From: Flavobacterium panacis
GTDB taxonomy: Bacteria; Bacteroidota; Bacteroidia; Flavobacteriales; Flavobacteriaceae
NCBI RefSeq assembly: GCF_024649945.1
Contig: NZ_JANKMS010000011.1
Span: 121,761 to 185,760, forward strand
Direction: 5' to 3'
Length of the DNA stretch: 64,000 bases
The position numbers were made by a program, and so were the translations under genes. The notes below the pieces were generated by a model. That model saw only the letters and a program-made list of their open reading frames with translations. It made no database searches and was not told the origin of the DNA. This document shows, one piece after another, positions 15,583 through 25,238 of this stretch (the first letter of the stretch is position 1; each line of letters starts with the position of its first letter).

Positions 15583-17799
15583 TTAAACGCTGGCATAAGC
15601 AGTTGTTTTGTCTGATGAATTTTCGATTTCTCCTAATGGTTCGAGTTTACAAGCACAAACTTTAAACTCAGGAATTTTAGAAATCGGATCTAAAGTTCCA
15701 GGCGTTAACTGGTTGGCTGATTTTTTCCCGGGCCAGTGATACGGTACAAAAACTGTATCTTTTCGAATGGTTTCTACAATATTAGCTGGAAAAATTCCTT
15801 CTCCTCTTCGGGTTGAAACTTTCACTAATTCTCTTTGCTGAATATTATATTTCCTTGCCATTTCTGGATGAATTTCTAATAATGGTTCTGGAAATTGATC
15901 GACTAATTTTCCGATTCTTCTTGTTTGTGTGCCGCTTAAATATTGCGATACAACTCGTCCTGTTGTCAATATTATTGGATATTCTTTATCTGTAATTTCA
16001 CCAGGCAATTTATATGGAGCAGGATTAAAATGTGCTTTTCCGTCTGGAGTGGCAAACTTTTTATCTTCCCACAATCTTGGCGTTCCTGGATGGTCTTCGG
16101 TTGGACACGGCCAGAAAACGCCCATATTATCTTCAATTCTTTTATAAGTAATTCCGTTGTAATCAGCGGTTCCTCCTTTTGATGCTACTCGCAATTCATT
16201 AAAAATAGCTTCGCTGTCAGCGTATGTAAATCGTTCCTCTTCGCCTAATCTTTTGGCTAATTCTAATAATATTGAAGTATCAGTTCTCGCTTCTCCTGGT
16301 GGCGTAACGGCTTGTCTGATTCGAATGACGCGACCTTCTGCTGATGTGGTTGTTCCCTCTTCTTCTTCCTGCAACGAACCTGCTAAAACAATATCCGCAT
16401 GACGGGCAGTTTCGTTCAAAAAGAAATCTATGGCAACGTAAAACTCCAACTTTTCAAGAGCCGAACGCACATAATTATTGTTTGGCAGAGAAACTAACGG
16501 ATTAAAACATATCGAAATCAATCCTTTTATTTCACCACTGTGAATAGCTTCGATAATTTCGTAAGCGGTTATGCCTTTGTGTGGCATATCTTCTTCTTTA
16601 ATTTTCCAGACATCAGCAATGTATTTTCGATGTTCCATATTTTCGATATCGCGATTTCCGGGCAATTGATCGCATTTATGACCGTGTTCTCTTCCGCCCT
16701 GACCATTTCCTTGTCCAGTAATAGTTCCGTAACCGCAATAAGGTCTTCCAATTCTTCCCGTTGCCAAAACTAGATTGATGCATCCAATTACATTATCAAC
16801 ACCTTTTGAATGATGTTCGATTCCTCTTGCGTGCAGTAAAAAACTTGTTTTTGCTTTTCCCCATAATTCGGCTGCGGCTTTGATTTTTTCTTTAGAAATT
16901 CCTGTGACTTCTTCTGCCCATTCCAGCGTATACTCTTTTACCGAATCAATAGTTTCTTGAAATCCTGAAGTGTAGTTGTCAATAAAATTGTGATCCAACA
17001 TATCGTGATCTACCAAATATTTTAACATTGCTCCGTATAAAGCAGAATCTGTTCCGGGTCTTACATCCAAATGAATATCTGCAGTTCTAGCCAAAGGAAT
17101 CACACGCGGATCGACAACAATTAATTTTGCACCTCGATCTCTGGCTTTCCAAATCCAATGGGTTAAAGTTGGAAAGGTTTCGCTGATATTCGCTCCCGCC
17201 ACAATAATAACCTCAGCATATTCTAAATCGGAATAGTTGTTTGAAGCTCGGTCTAAACCAAAAGCTTTTTTATTTCCAGCGCCCGCACTTACCATGCAAA
17301 GGCGTCCGTTGTAATCTAAATTTCTTGTTTTTAAAGCGACTCTGGCAAATTTCCCAACCAAATAGCTTTTTTCATTCGTAAGCGAAACTCCTGATAACAT
17401 CGAAAAAGCATGTTTCCCATATTTTTCCTGAATTCTTTTGATTTCAGAGACAGTTTTGTCCATTGCTTCATCCCAAGTCGTTTTCTCAAATCCTTTTCCT
17501 TCTACTCTTTTTATCGGATGTAATAATCGATCAGGATGATTGTTCTGCATATAACGCTGAACGCCTTTTGGACACAAACGACCTTCGTTAAAAGGAAATT
17601 CCATCCAAGGCTCAAAACCCACGACTTTATTGTCTTTTACAGATAATTGAATCCCACATTGCATACCGCAGAAACAGCAATGTGTTTTTACCATTTTGTC
17701 TGGTTCATCACGCCCTTCATACCCTTCTTTTGGCGTATAATTCAAATGTGGACCAAATGCTTCAATTATCTTTTCAGCTGCTACAGGTAGTTTTGCCAT
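15583..17799 (-). CDS. Molybdopterin oxidoreductase, probable nitrate reductase catalytic subunit
   Basis: A 738-residue enzyme of the Nap/Nas branch. C41/C44/C48 and C76 bind a [4Fe-4S] cluster, and C168 in NGRLCMVSAGAG is at the position of the molybdenum-ligating cysteine of NasA/NapA. The C-terminal domain (TTGRVVSQYLSGTQTRR) binds the second pterin. No Tat signal is present, so it acts in the cytoplasm. With a NarK-type transporter in the same run, nitrate is the likely substrate. A formate dehydrogenase cannot be wholly excluded. It lacks the C-terminal [2Fe-2S] domain of many NasA enzymes, and separate Fe-S proteins follow. Confidence 0.82.
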   Translation of the reverse strand: MAKLPVAAEKIIEAFGPHLNYTPKEGYEGRDEPDKMVKTHCCFCGMQCGIQLSVKDNKVVGFEPWMEFPFNEGRLCPKGVQRYMQNNHPDRLLHPIKRVEGKGFEKTTWDEAMDKTVSEIKRIQEKYGKHAFSMLSGVSLTNEKSYLVGKFARVALKTRNLDYNGRLCMVSAGAGNKKAFGLDRASNNYSDLEYAEVIIVAGANISETFPTLTHWIWKARDRGAKLIVVDPRVIPLARTADIHLDVRPGTDSALYGAMLKYLVDHDMLDHNFIDNYTSGFQETIDSVKEYTLEWAEEVTGISKEKIKAAAELWGKAKTSFLLHARGIEHHSKGVDNVIGCINLVLATGRIGRPYCGYGTITGQGNGQGGREHGHKCDQLPGNRDIENMEHRKYIADVWKIKEEDMPHKGITAYEIIEAIHSGEIKGLISICFNPLVSLPNNNYVRSALEKLEFYVAIDFFLNETARHADIVLAGSLQEEEEGTTTSAEGRVIRIRQAVTPPGEARTDTSILLELAKRLGEEERFTYADSEAIFNELRVASKGGTADYNGITYKRIEDNMGVFWPCPTEDHPGTPRLWEDKKFATPDGKAHFNPAPYKLPGEITDKEYPIILTTGRVVSQYLSGTQTRRIGKLVDQFPEPLLEIHPEMARKYNIQQRELVKVSTRRGEGIFPANIVETIRKDTVFVPYHWPGKKSANQLTPGTLDPISKIPEFKVCACKLEPLGEIENSSDKTTAYASV

Positions 17800-17808
17800 T
17801 TTTTTTAG

Positions 17809-17908
17809 TTTTCGGTTTTCGGTCGCAGTTTTCAGTTATAAACTTTGACTGAGTATATTTTTATATTTTAATCTCAGTATACAGTTTTTAGCTGTAAACT
17901 AAAAACTG
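17809..17908. repeat. Intra-operon repeat and hairpin
   Basis: Between the catalytic gene and the haem-b gene lies a phrase rich in GTTTTCGGTCGCAGTTTTC, also present in reverse orientation at 25436-25466, followed by a hairpin with arms CAGTTTTTAG and CTAAAAACTG around a 7-base loop at 17882-17908. It would sit inside the transcript and could lower expression of the downstream genes or protect an mRNA end. Confidence 0.55.
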
Positions 17909-17926
17909 AGACTGAGACTTTAAAAA

Positions 17927-18976
17927 TCATCCAAATAAATTTCCGCCTTCTATTCTAGCTTTTAAATGTGCTTTTGCCAAGCGATCTCTTTTTCCTTCTG
18001 GGCTTAAATCAAGATGTGAATTCCCTTTATCATCACTAAAATCAAAACCTAATTGCTTGGTTACTATTTTTAAATCATCGATGTGGAGCTGTGTTGTAAA
18101 AGGTTTTCCTGTTTCTGGACATATTGCCATTCCTTTTTTCATTCCTTCTTTTTTATAAATGTGAGCGCCAATTTGAGCTGGTCTCTGAATGATGTGGAAG
18201 AATTTTCCAAACGGAATCCAGATCAAAAACATAATAACCGTTACGGCATGAATTACAGCTAGAAAATCATACGCAAATCCCTTCATAAATTGATAAGAAT
18301 ACGTCAAACATAAACCTGTCACTGAAATAGCGATTAATAAAATAAGAGGTAATAAATCACCTTCAAAAGTCTGAGTGGCGATTAATCCTGGATTGGTTAA
18401 ACGGCGTCTTAAATAATAAAGCGAACCAAAAATAACCAAATAAGAAGACCAGTTTAAAGCATGAAAAGTTAAAAATGCCATTAGAGAACCCAATTCAAAA
18501 TCCATTACTTTGAAACCAAAAAAATGAGCTTCGTAAACTGAAATGGAATTTGGAGCCAACGTAAAATGAATCCATCCAAATGTTAGTGGGAAAGTAATTG
18601 CAAAAGCAGAAAAACAACCAATTGCAATACAAAAATGTGCGATCCAACGGTATTTTCCTCTTGGATAAATGAATTTCTGTAAAGCGATATTTTGAACCGA
18701 TTCTTTTCCTAAAAACCATAAATGTGAAAACACTTTCCCGGTAAACAGAAAATGAATTCCTCGTTTGAAATACATCCAAGTTGGCGGACGCTGTAACCAA
18801 ACGGTGTATCTGTAAACCACTCCAAAAAAAGCGAAAAGTGTTCCGAATAAATACGTTATTAAAGCCGCATCAAAATTTTGTAGTTTTCTTGATCCATAGA
18901 AAACCAAAACGACCATAAAAACCGAAGCAATGGTTGCAATTAATAATGCTTTTCTATTGAATGTTCTTTCTTTCAT
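17927..18976 (-). CDS. NarI/DsrM-like haem-b membrane protein
   Basis: A 349-residue protein with about six membrane spans. Candidate haem ligands are H114 (RWIAHFCIAIG), H172 (LTFHALNW), and the pair H243 and H261 in VIHAVTVIMFLIWIPFGKFFH. The pattern H...P-x-x-K-x-x-H is that of NarI, DsrM and HmeC quinol-oxidising subunits. A soluble C-terminal part of about 75 residues contains CPETGKPF. It probably takes electrons from menaquinol for the reductase. Similar genes are sometimes labelled MFS transporters, which this sequence does not support. It starts 6 bases after the transporter stop. Confidence 0.75.
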   Translation of the reverse strand: MKERTFNRKALLIATIASVFMVVLVFYGSRKLQNFDAALITYLFGTLFAFFGVVYRYTVWLQRPPTWMYFKRGIHFLFTGKVFSHLWFLGKESVQNIALQKFIYPRGKYRWIAHFCIAIGCFSAFAITFPLTFGWIHFTLAPNSISVYEAHFFGFKVMDFELGSLMAFLTFHALNWSSYLVIFGSLYYLRRRLTNPGLIATQTFEGDLLPLILLIAISVTGLCLTYSYQFMKGFAYDFLAVIHAVTVIMFLIWIPFGKFFHIIQRPAQIGAHIYKKEGMKKGMAICPETGKPFTTQLHIDDLKIVTKQLGFDFSDDKGNSHLDLSPEGKRDRLAKAHLKARIEGGNLFG

Positions 18977-18982
18977 GATACT

Positions 18983-20452
18983 TTATTTTCGATCAATATC
19001 TTTAGCCATTTCTGGCAGTCTTTCTTTTGTCATTTTCACAATTACCCGGTGCATCCAGATCAGGCAAGTCAGCGATAAGGCTAAAATGAAGAACCATGAA
19101 CTGGTCCAAAATCCAGTAAAGGATAATAAATACCCGAAAATAATCGGTCCGAAGAATCCGCCCAAACCTCCTAAAAGTCCCACCATTCCGCCAATCACTC
19201 CAACTTCATTTGGAAAATAATCTGGAATGTGTTTGAAGACTGCGGCAGAACCAATTCCCCAAGAAATTCCAATTAGAATCACCAAAACCAAATACACCCA
19301 CATATTGGCTTCAAAATGAATTTGAGTGATTCCTTCTGCCAAAAGCTCTTTCTTTTGTACTTTTTGATTTTCGGCTACAACTACTTCCTGCCATGTTTTT
19401 TTAGATGGAAAAAATTGAGAATACGGCTGATTTTCATCTTTCTGACTGATAGCATATTCTTTTCCTTCAATTACTATTTTATCTGGAGCAACTGTCGTAA
19501 CTGTTCCTGCTTTACTGGCTAACAATCCGCTTCCTGAAGTCGTAACATCCATTTTGGGAAACAGCAGCAAAAAGCTTAAAATCACTGAAGAACTCAAAAC
19601 CCAATACATCACTTTTCTAGCTCCAAATTTATCCGACAAAAAACCACCAAAAGCACGAACTACTCCAGCAGGTAAACTAAAACAAGAAGTAAAGATTCCA
19701 CCAAGAATTAAAGAAGTATGATAAACATTCATAAAATTAGGCAAGAGCCATTGAGAGAATGTCACAAACGAACCAAATACTAAAAAATAATAGGTTCCAA
19801 AACGCCAGACACGTACTCGTTTTAAAGGCTGTACCAATTGCTTTAAGGTTTTAGACTGGGCTTCGCTTTTTTTGCTTTTTGCGAAAATCAGAAATACAAT
19901 TCCCATCAATAAAAGAGCAGAACCATAAATTACAGGAAGCAATTTCCAACCGTTTTCTGGATCCGTTTCTGAAAATTTACTTAATAATGAAGGCGCTAAA
20001 AAAGGTGTTATGGAAGCTCCTGCAGTTCCCATTCCGAAGATTCCCAAGGCTCTTCCTTGCCACTCTTTTGGATACCAAACTGACGTTGAAGCTACACCAA
20101 CAGCAAAACTGGTTCCGACCATTCCGAATAGAAAACTTAGAATAGCAAAAACAGTAAATGAAGTTGCAAAAGGCAAAAGAAATAAAGGTATTGAAGCTAA
20201 TATCAATAAAGCAGAATGTACAATTCTTCCCCCAAATTTATCTGTTAAGATTCCCATTGGCAGCCTCATAATGGATCCTGTTAAAACAGGAATTCCTAAA
20301 AGCCAACCAATTTGTACAACGCTCCAGTCAAAAATTTCTTTATCGACTAAAAAAGTAACTAATACTCCATTAAGTGTCCAACAAGCAAAACAAATGGCAA
20401 AAGCCAAAGTGTTTAAGAAAAGAATACGATGGGATTGGGAGAGATCTGCCAT
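18983..20452 (-). CDS. narK: NarK-type nitrate/nitrite transporter
   Basis: The frame opens at 20530; codon 27 (MADLSQSHRILFLNTLAF) is preferred because it starts directly before the first membrane span. In the resulting 489-residue protein R63 (IMRLPMGILTDKFGGR) and R266 (VVRAFGGFLSDKFGARK) correspond to the two nitrate-binding arginines of NarK, each in its duplicated MFS motif. About 80 soluble residues are inserted between two late spans (roughly 302-382), with a small beta-rich stretch (GTVTTVAPDKIVIEGKEYAI). It imports nitrate or exchanges it for nitrite and opens the operon. Confidence 0.88.
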   Translation of the reverse strand: MADLSQSHRILFLNTLAFAICFACWTLNGVLVTFLVDKEIFDWSVVQIGWLLGIPVLTGSIMRLPMGILTDKFGGRIVHSALLILASIPLFLLPFATSFTVFAILSFLFGMVGTSFAVGVASTSVWYPKEWQGRALGIFGMGTAGASITPFLAPSLLSKFSETDPENGWKLLPVIYGSALLLMGIVFLIFAKSKKSEAQSKTLKQLVQPLKRVRVWRFGTYYFLVFGSFVTFSQWLLPNFMNVYHTSLILGGIFTSCFSLPAGVVRAFGGFLSDKFGARKVMYWVLSSSVILSFLLLFPKMDVTTSGSGLLASKAGTVTTVAPDKIVIEGKEYAISQKDENQPYSQFFPSKKTWQEVVVAENQKVQKKELLAEGITQIHFEANMWVYLVLVILIGISWGIGSAAVFKHIPDYFPNEVGVIGGMVGLLGGLGGFFGPIIFGYLLSFTGFWTSSWFFILALSLTCLIWMHRVIVKMTKERLPEMAKDIDRK

Positions 20453-20740
20453 AGAATTAAGTATTAAATTATGTTTTTGGAAATCTATACTGAAATATGG
20501 GGTACCTAAAAATTGTTTTTCATAAAACACTGAAAAACAATAACTTTCCTAAAGTTAAAAAAAAATATCCAAAGTAAAACACTTACAAATACAGATTTAG
20601 CGTTATCATAATCTTATTTAAACTCATTCTTAAAAAAGCTAGTGTTCAATCTGTTAAATAAAACACAATTTTAAAAGTGAGATTAAACCTGTTTCCAAGA
20701 AGAAAGTCTAATCACTATAAAACAATTAAAAAAACTTAAA

Positions 20741-21181
20741 ATGAAAAAATTATTTATCGCAGCTATGTTATTTGTTGGAATAGCAAGTTTTGCACAGGAC
20801 ATGGACCAAAAACCATCTCGTGAACCAAGAGAAAGAATGACTCCTGAACAACGTAATGAAAAACAGCTTCAAAAATTGACAACTCAATTAAGTTTAGATG
20901 CCAGTCAACAAGCACAAGTAAAACAACTTTTGGCCGACAGAACTGCTAAAGCTGAAAAATTTAGAGAAGCTAGAAAAGACAAAAAAGACAGCAACACTAA
21001 ACCAACTGCTGAAGAAAAAGCGGCTTTCAAAAAACAAATGGAAGATGAAGTTGCAGCAAACGATGCTAAAATGAAATCGATCTTAAAAGCAGATCAATAC
21101 ACCAAATGGAAAGCTTTACAAGAAGAGAAAAAAGACAAAATGCGAGATAATATGAAAGAGCGCAGAAAAGATAAAATCTAA
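20741..21181 (+). CDS. Secreted Spy/CpxP-like helical protein
   Basis: A 146-residue protein with signal MKKLFIAAMLFVGIASFAQ and a mature part made almost wholly of charged helices. LTTQLSLDASQQAQVKQLLAD and MKSILKADQYTKWKALQEEK follow the two-repeat plan of Spy/CpxP periplasmic chaperones, as small Bacteroidota proteins of this sort do. It probably binds unfolded proteins or metals in the periplasm. The transcript stands alone and ends in a strong terminator. Confidence 0.7.
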   Translation: MKKLFIAAMLFVGIASFAQDMDQKPSREPRERMTPEQRNEKQLQKLTTQLSLDASQQAQVKQLLADRTAKAEKFREARKDKKDSNTKPTAEEKAAFKKQMEDEVAANDAKMKSILKADQYTKWKALQEEKKDKMRDNMKERRKDKI

Positions 21182-21192
21182 TTTGATGCATA

Positions 21193-21221
21193 AAAAAAGA
21201 GGCTTTAAAAGCCTCTTTTTT
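21193..21221. terminator. Bidirectional terminator
   Basis: AAAAAGAGGCTTT and GCCTCTTTTT form a GC-cored stem between two convergent genes, with A and T runs on the outer sides. Confidence 0.85.
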
Positions 21222-21228
21222 GTTGTTA

Positions 21229-23703
21229 TTATTTAATCGGATTTAAAATCAAATCAATTCTTTTGATACAATCTTCATAATGGTATTTTGTTTCTGTATT
21301 TACAGCTCCAGCGTTTGCTGTAACAAGCAATTTTCTTAATGTACTTAATTCTCCACGAACTAAAGCTCTTAAATCAGATTGTCCTGTGTTAAAATAAACA
21401 AATGATCTATCATTCGGCTTAATTTCCTCAGTCATTAAATAGCTCATTCTGTCAATGTAAGCACGCTGTAGATTTCTGCGATAAACCGTTACATTTCCTG
21501 CAGTCGCAGCTTCTTTCCAAATTCCTTTACGAATATCTTTAAAGAAGTCTAAAGCTTTATAATTGTCACCGTTTAAAATTTCATTATCCATCAAACGTCC
21601 AATTCTTCCTAAAGTCATTAGATTGTTGAGTTGTCTTACCTGAATGTTTCTAAACTTTTCTGTATAACCAGCAAACTCCGTATTTTGTAATGTTTTGGTA
21701 TTGACAATCCAAGTTGGTGACTCAAACGCATTTTTCTGAAGCCAGTTCATCGCTTCAATTTGTTTGGCTTTTGGAACTACTTCATAAACACTTCCCGCCT
21801 GATTTGGCTTTTTAGTATTTTCATAAATTCCTCCAACATTGGTAACAACATGGCCAACATAACGGCTCCAGCAATCCAAAAGCTCTTTGTATAATTCATT
21901 TAAATCTTCATAGTCATTAGTCGCTGTGCTTGTCCATTCACTTAAATGACTTGCCACATATTCTAAATTTTTAAGCGCATAAGTACTTGCTTTCATCGAA
22001 TTATTTCCAATATCTTCAGTTTGAGAACTTGGGTCAAAAGCGCTGCTTTGTTTTCCAAACTTATAAATCGGATTTCCTGCTTTTTCTAAAATCCATTTGT
22101 CTAAAGTTGGCGTTTCTGCCTCAGGAGATTTTGCGGTTGGAATTATTCTATACCCCCAATTCAAAGCATAGTGATCATAAGCTCCCATTTTTCGAATAAA
22201 ACGAATATTCTGATCACCCGGCTGCGCAATATAATTGAAACGAGCATAATCCATAATACTGGCAGAAATTCCATTTTCTTTTGTAAAAGCACCATTTCTA
22301 TAACTCTCCACATCAAAAGCACAGCTCGCTCCCATATTATGCGGAAAACCTAATGCATGTCCAACTTCGTGAGCAATGACCATTCGCATCATTTCGCCCA
22401 TTTCTTCGTCACTTGTTTTCAAAGTTCTTGCTGAAGGATTTGCGGCTCCAGTTTCTAACAAATATCTATTTCTATAAGAACGTAAATGGTTATGGTACCA
22501 AATTACATCACTTTCAATAATTTCTCCTGTTCTCGGATCAACAACACTTGGCCCAACAGCATTTCGAGTTGTACTTGCCACATATCGAATAACGGAATAA
22601 CGTGCATCTTCTGGACTAAAATCTGGATCTTCCTCTTTAGTCGGTGCGTCTTTTGCGATAATAGCATTTTTAAATCCAGCTGTTTCAAAAGGTTTCTGCC
22701 ATTCTTCAATTCCTAGCTTGATGTATTTTTTCAATTTTTCAGGAGTTGCAGGATCCAAATAATAAACAATTGGCTTTATTGGCTCAACCAGTTCTCCTCT
22801 ATTGTATGCTTCTGGATCTTTTGGTTCTAATCTCCAGCGTCTTATATACGTTTTAAGATCTGATTTTAATTCGTTGCTTCCATAATCGTACTGACTTACT
22901 GTAAACCATCCTACACGCGGATCTGCCAATCTAGGTTTCATTGGAACTTCTGGCAATAAAATCATAGATTGATTCATTTGAATACTGATGGATTCAGATT
23001 CTTCCAACATCGAAGGTTTTGCAGCATTATAAGTAAAGTCCTGAATGACCTCAATATTCATCGGAAAACTTTTCATAGCAGTGATAAAACTTCTAGAATC
23101 GTCTAATCCTCTTACTTTATAAGTTTCTCGCATTTCTGCAGAAATTCCGCTAATTGCTTTTACATCGGTACTGTAAAACTTAGTAACATCAATAACCGTA
23201 TTTGCCGAATCTTTACTGAATGCTACAATATCAAAAGCAAATAAAGTAGGCTCGTAATTATTGGCTTTAACCGAAATACTTATTGGCAAAGAATCGTTTG
23301 CAACCGAATTATATGATTTAGATTTGATTAGAATTTTATCCTGAAAACGCTGCCAAACAATCAATTGTTCATTTGTTTCAGAACCAGCATTTACGTAGCC
23401 TCCTCCTAAATTAGAAGGCAATTTTGCCAATCTGCTTACCAAAAGCATGTCTTTGTTTAAATACTTATTCGGAATTTCAAAATAGTATTTTTTGTCTACT
23501 TTATGAACCGTAAAAAGTCCTTCATCAGAAACGGCATCTTTGGTAATTACTTTATTGTAATCTTTAATTGAAGATTCTGGTTTCTTTTCTGGCGGAGCTA
23601 TTACAGCATCTTTTTGGTCTTTTTTCTTTTTATTCTGAGCAAATTGGTTTGTAGGAAATAGCGCTAAGACCGCTATTGTAGATAAAATGAAAAATTTCTT
23701 CAT
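21229..23703 (-). CDS. Secreted zinc metalloprotease (DUF5117/DUF5118 type)
   Basis: An 824-residue protein with a signal peptide (MKKFFILSTIAVLALFPTNQFAQ). It matches Bacteroidota zincins of the DUF5118-DUF5117-DUF4953 arrangement. The extended zinc site HEVGHALGFPHN lies near residue 445 and has the third histidine of metzincins; a methionine-turn candidate (SIMDYARFN) follows. The N-terminal part is beta-rich with FEIPNKYLNKDMLLVSRLAK. It should be periplasmic or secreted. The natural substrate is unknown. The gene is monocistronic. Confidence 0.85.
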   Translation of the reverse strand: MKKFFILSTIAVLALFPTNQFAQNKKKKDQKDAVIAPPEKKPESSIKDYNKVITKDAVSDEGLFTVHKVDKKYYFEIPNKYLNKDMLLVSRLAKLPSNLGGGYVNAGSETNEQLIVWQRFQDKILIKSKSYNSVANDSLPISISVKANNYEPTLFAFDIVAFSKDSANTVIDVTKFYSTDVKAISGISAEMRETYKVRGLDDSRSFITAMKSFPMNIEVIQDFTYNAAKPSMLEESESISIQMNQSMILLPEVPMKPRLADPRVGWFTVSQYDYGSNELKSDLKTYIRRWRLEPKDPEAYNRGELVEPIKPIVYYLDPATPEKLKKYIKLGIEEWQKPFETAGFKNAIIAKDAPTKEEDPDFSPEDARYSVIRYVASTTRNAVGPSVVDPRTGEIIESDVIWYHNHLRSYRNRYLLETGAANPSARTLKTSDEEMGEMMRMVIAHEVGHALGFPHNMGASCAFDVESYRNGAFTKENGISASIMDYARFNYIAQPGDQNIRFIRKMGAYDHYALNWGYRIIPTAKSPEAETPTLDKWILEKAGNPIYKFGKQSSAFDPSSQTEDIGNNSMKASTYALKNLEYVASHLSEWTSTATNDYEDLNELYKELLDCWSRYVGHVVTNVGGIYENTKKPNQAGSVYEVVPKAKQIEAMNWLQKNAFESPTWIVNTKTLQNTEFAGYTEKFRNIQVRQLNNLMTLGRIGRLMDNEILNGDNYKALDFFKDIRKGIWKEAATAGNVTVYRRNLQRAYIDRMSYLMTEEIKPNDRSFVYFNTGQSDLRALVRGELSTLRKLLVTANAGAVNTETKYHYEDCIKRIDLILNPIK

Positions 23704-23798
23704 TTATTGCTAGTTTAATTGTTATTTATCAAACAAAAATAACTTTTCTTACAATATAGATGCGAAATATTTCTTTTTTAACTACAAAAATCCGTTCA

Positions 23799-23834
23799 TA
23801 AAAAAAGGCTCAACTTAGTAAAAAGTGAGCCTTA
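23799..23834 (-). terminator. Terminator of hemL
   Basis: AAGGCTCA and TGAGCCTT form the stem, with an A-run on the plus strand that reads as a T-run on the hemL strand, about 20 bases after the hemL stop. Confidence 0.75.
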
Positions 23835-23853
23835 AATAATTCTATTTTTTATT

Positions 23854-25140
23854 TTAGAAAGTTTTAGAAACTTTATCAATTGCGTTGATTGTAAAATCTA
23901 AATCTTCATAAGTCAATGCATCTGTAATAAACCAAGTTTCGTATGCAGATGGAGCGATATAAACTCCTTCTTGCAATAATCCGTGGAAGAATTTCTTAAA
24001 GGTTTCATTATCTCCTTTTGCAGCCGTTTGAAAATCGGTAACTGGATTTGCATCAAAGTGAACCGAAATCATCGAACCAACTCTATTGATAGTGAAAACA
24101 ACATTATTCGCTTTTAAAACTCTATCAATTCCAGCTTCTAAATAAGCTGTTTTTTCTTCTAAACGTGTAAAAATTGCTCTGTCAGAATCAAGTGCTTTCA
24201 ACATTGCCAAACCTGCTGCCATTGCCAACGGATTTCCAGATAATGTTCCGGCCTGATAAACTGGTCCAAGAGGCGCTAAATGATTCATGATTTCTTCACG
24301 TGCTGCAAAAGCTCCAACTGGTAAACCTCCACCAATAACTTTTCCGAAAGTTACGATATCAGCGTCAATTCCATATAATTCTTGAACTCCACCACGAGCC
24401 AAACGGAAACCTGTCATTACTTCGTCAAAAATCAATAAGATTCCGTTTGCAGTACACAAATCTCTTAAACCTTGCAAGAATCCTTCTTTTGGAACAATAC
24501 ATCCCATGTTTCCTGCAACAGCTTCAATAATAATAGCTGCGATTTCTCCTTTATTAGCTTCAACCAATGTTTTTACATTTTCTAAATCATTGTATTTGGC
24601 TAACAAAGTATCTTTTGCTGTTCCTTCTGTAACTCCAGGACTGTTTGGCGAACCAAAAGTAACCGCTCCACTTCCTGCCTGAATCAAAAATGAATCTGAA
24701 TGTCCGTGGTAGCAACCTGCAAATTTTACAATTTTATCTCTTTTTGTAAATCCGCGAGCCAAACGAATCGCACTCATACAAGCTTCTGTACCTGAATTTA
24801 CAAAACGAATTTTATCAATATTTGGAACCATAGAAACTGCCAAAGCTGCGATTTCTGTTTCTAATTCTGTTGGCATTCCAAATGAAGTTCCCAATTTTGC
24901 TTTGTCGATTACCGCATCCACAACTGGCTGATACGCATGACCTAAAACCATTGGTCCCCAAGAGTTAATATAATCGATTAATTTGTTTCCGTCTTCATCA
25001 TATAAATATGCACCTTTTGCGCTTTTTACAAAAATCGGAGTTCCACCAACAGCTTTAAATGCTCTAACTGGTGAATTTACTCCTCCTGGAATTACTTTTT
25101 CTGCTTCAGCAAATAGCTGACTACTTCTTTTATATAACAT
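23854..25140 (-). CDS. hemL: Glutamate-1-semialdehyde 2,1-aminomutase
   Basis: A 428-residue PLP enzyme that converts glutamate-1-semialdehyde to 5-aminolevulinate, the haem precursor of the C5 pathway. The cofactor lysine is in VTFGKVIGGGLPVGAF, preceded by IFDEVMTGFRLARGG, and the substrate gate region GGVNSPVRAF is at the N-terminus. Length and motifs are fully normal. No other hem genes adjoin it. The gene follows the small 63-residue gene by 98 bases. Confidence 0.97.
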   Translation of the reverse strand: MLYKRSSQLFAEAEKVIPGGVNSPVRAFKAVGGTPIFVKSAKGAYLYDEDGNKLIDYINSWGPMVLGHAYQPVVDAVIDKAKLGTSFGMPTELETEIAALAVSMVPNIDKIRFVNSGTEACMSAIRLARGFTKRDKIVKFAGCYHGHSDSFLIQAGSGAVTFGSPNSPGVTEGTAKDTLLAKYNDLENVKTLVEANKGEIAAIIIEAVAGNMGCIVPKEGFLQGLRDLCTANGILLIFDEVMTGFRLARGGVQELYGIDADIVTFGKVIGGGLPVGAFAAREEIMNHLAPLGPVYQAGTLSGNPLAMAAGLAMLKALDSDRAIFTRLEEKTAYLEAGIDRVLKANNVVFTINRVGSMISVHFDANPVTDFQTAAKGDNETFKKFFHGLLQEGVYIAPSAYETWFITDALTYEDLDFTINAIDKVSKTF

Positions 25141-25238
25141 TTAATTTTAGATTTTTGAGTTCAGATTTTAGATTTAAACTATCTGCTTAAACCTTGATTT
25201 CTTACAAACTCATTGAAATATTGTTGTTCTATTTGTTT

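Noticed and set aside
17927..18976. MFS transporter annotation for the gene next to narK
   Set aside because: It has about six spans, no MFS loop motifs, and paired histidines typical of NarI/DsrM haem-b proteins.
20010..20525. 171-codon plus-strand frame antisense to narK
   Set aside because: It lies wholly over the conserved N-terminal half of NarK, and its composition is what antisense of a membrane protein yields.
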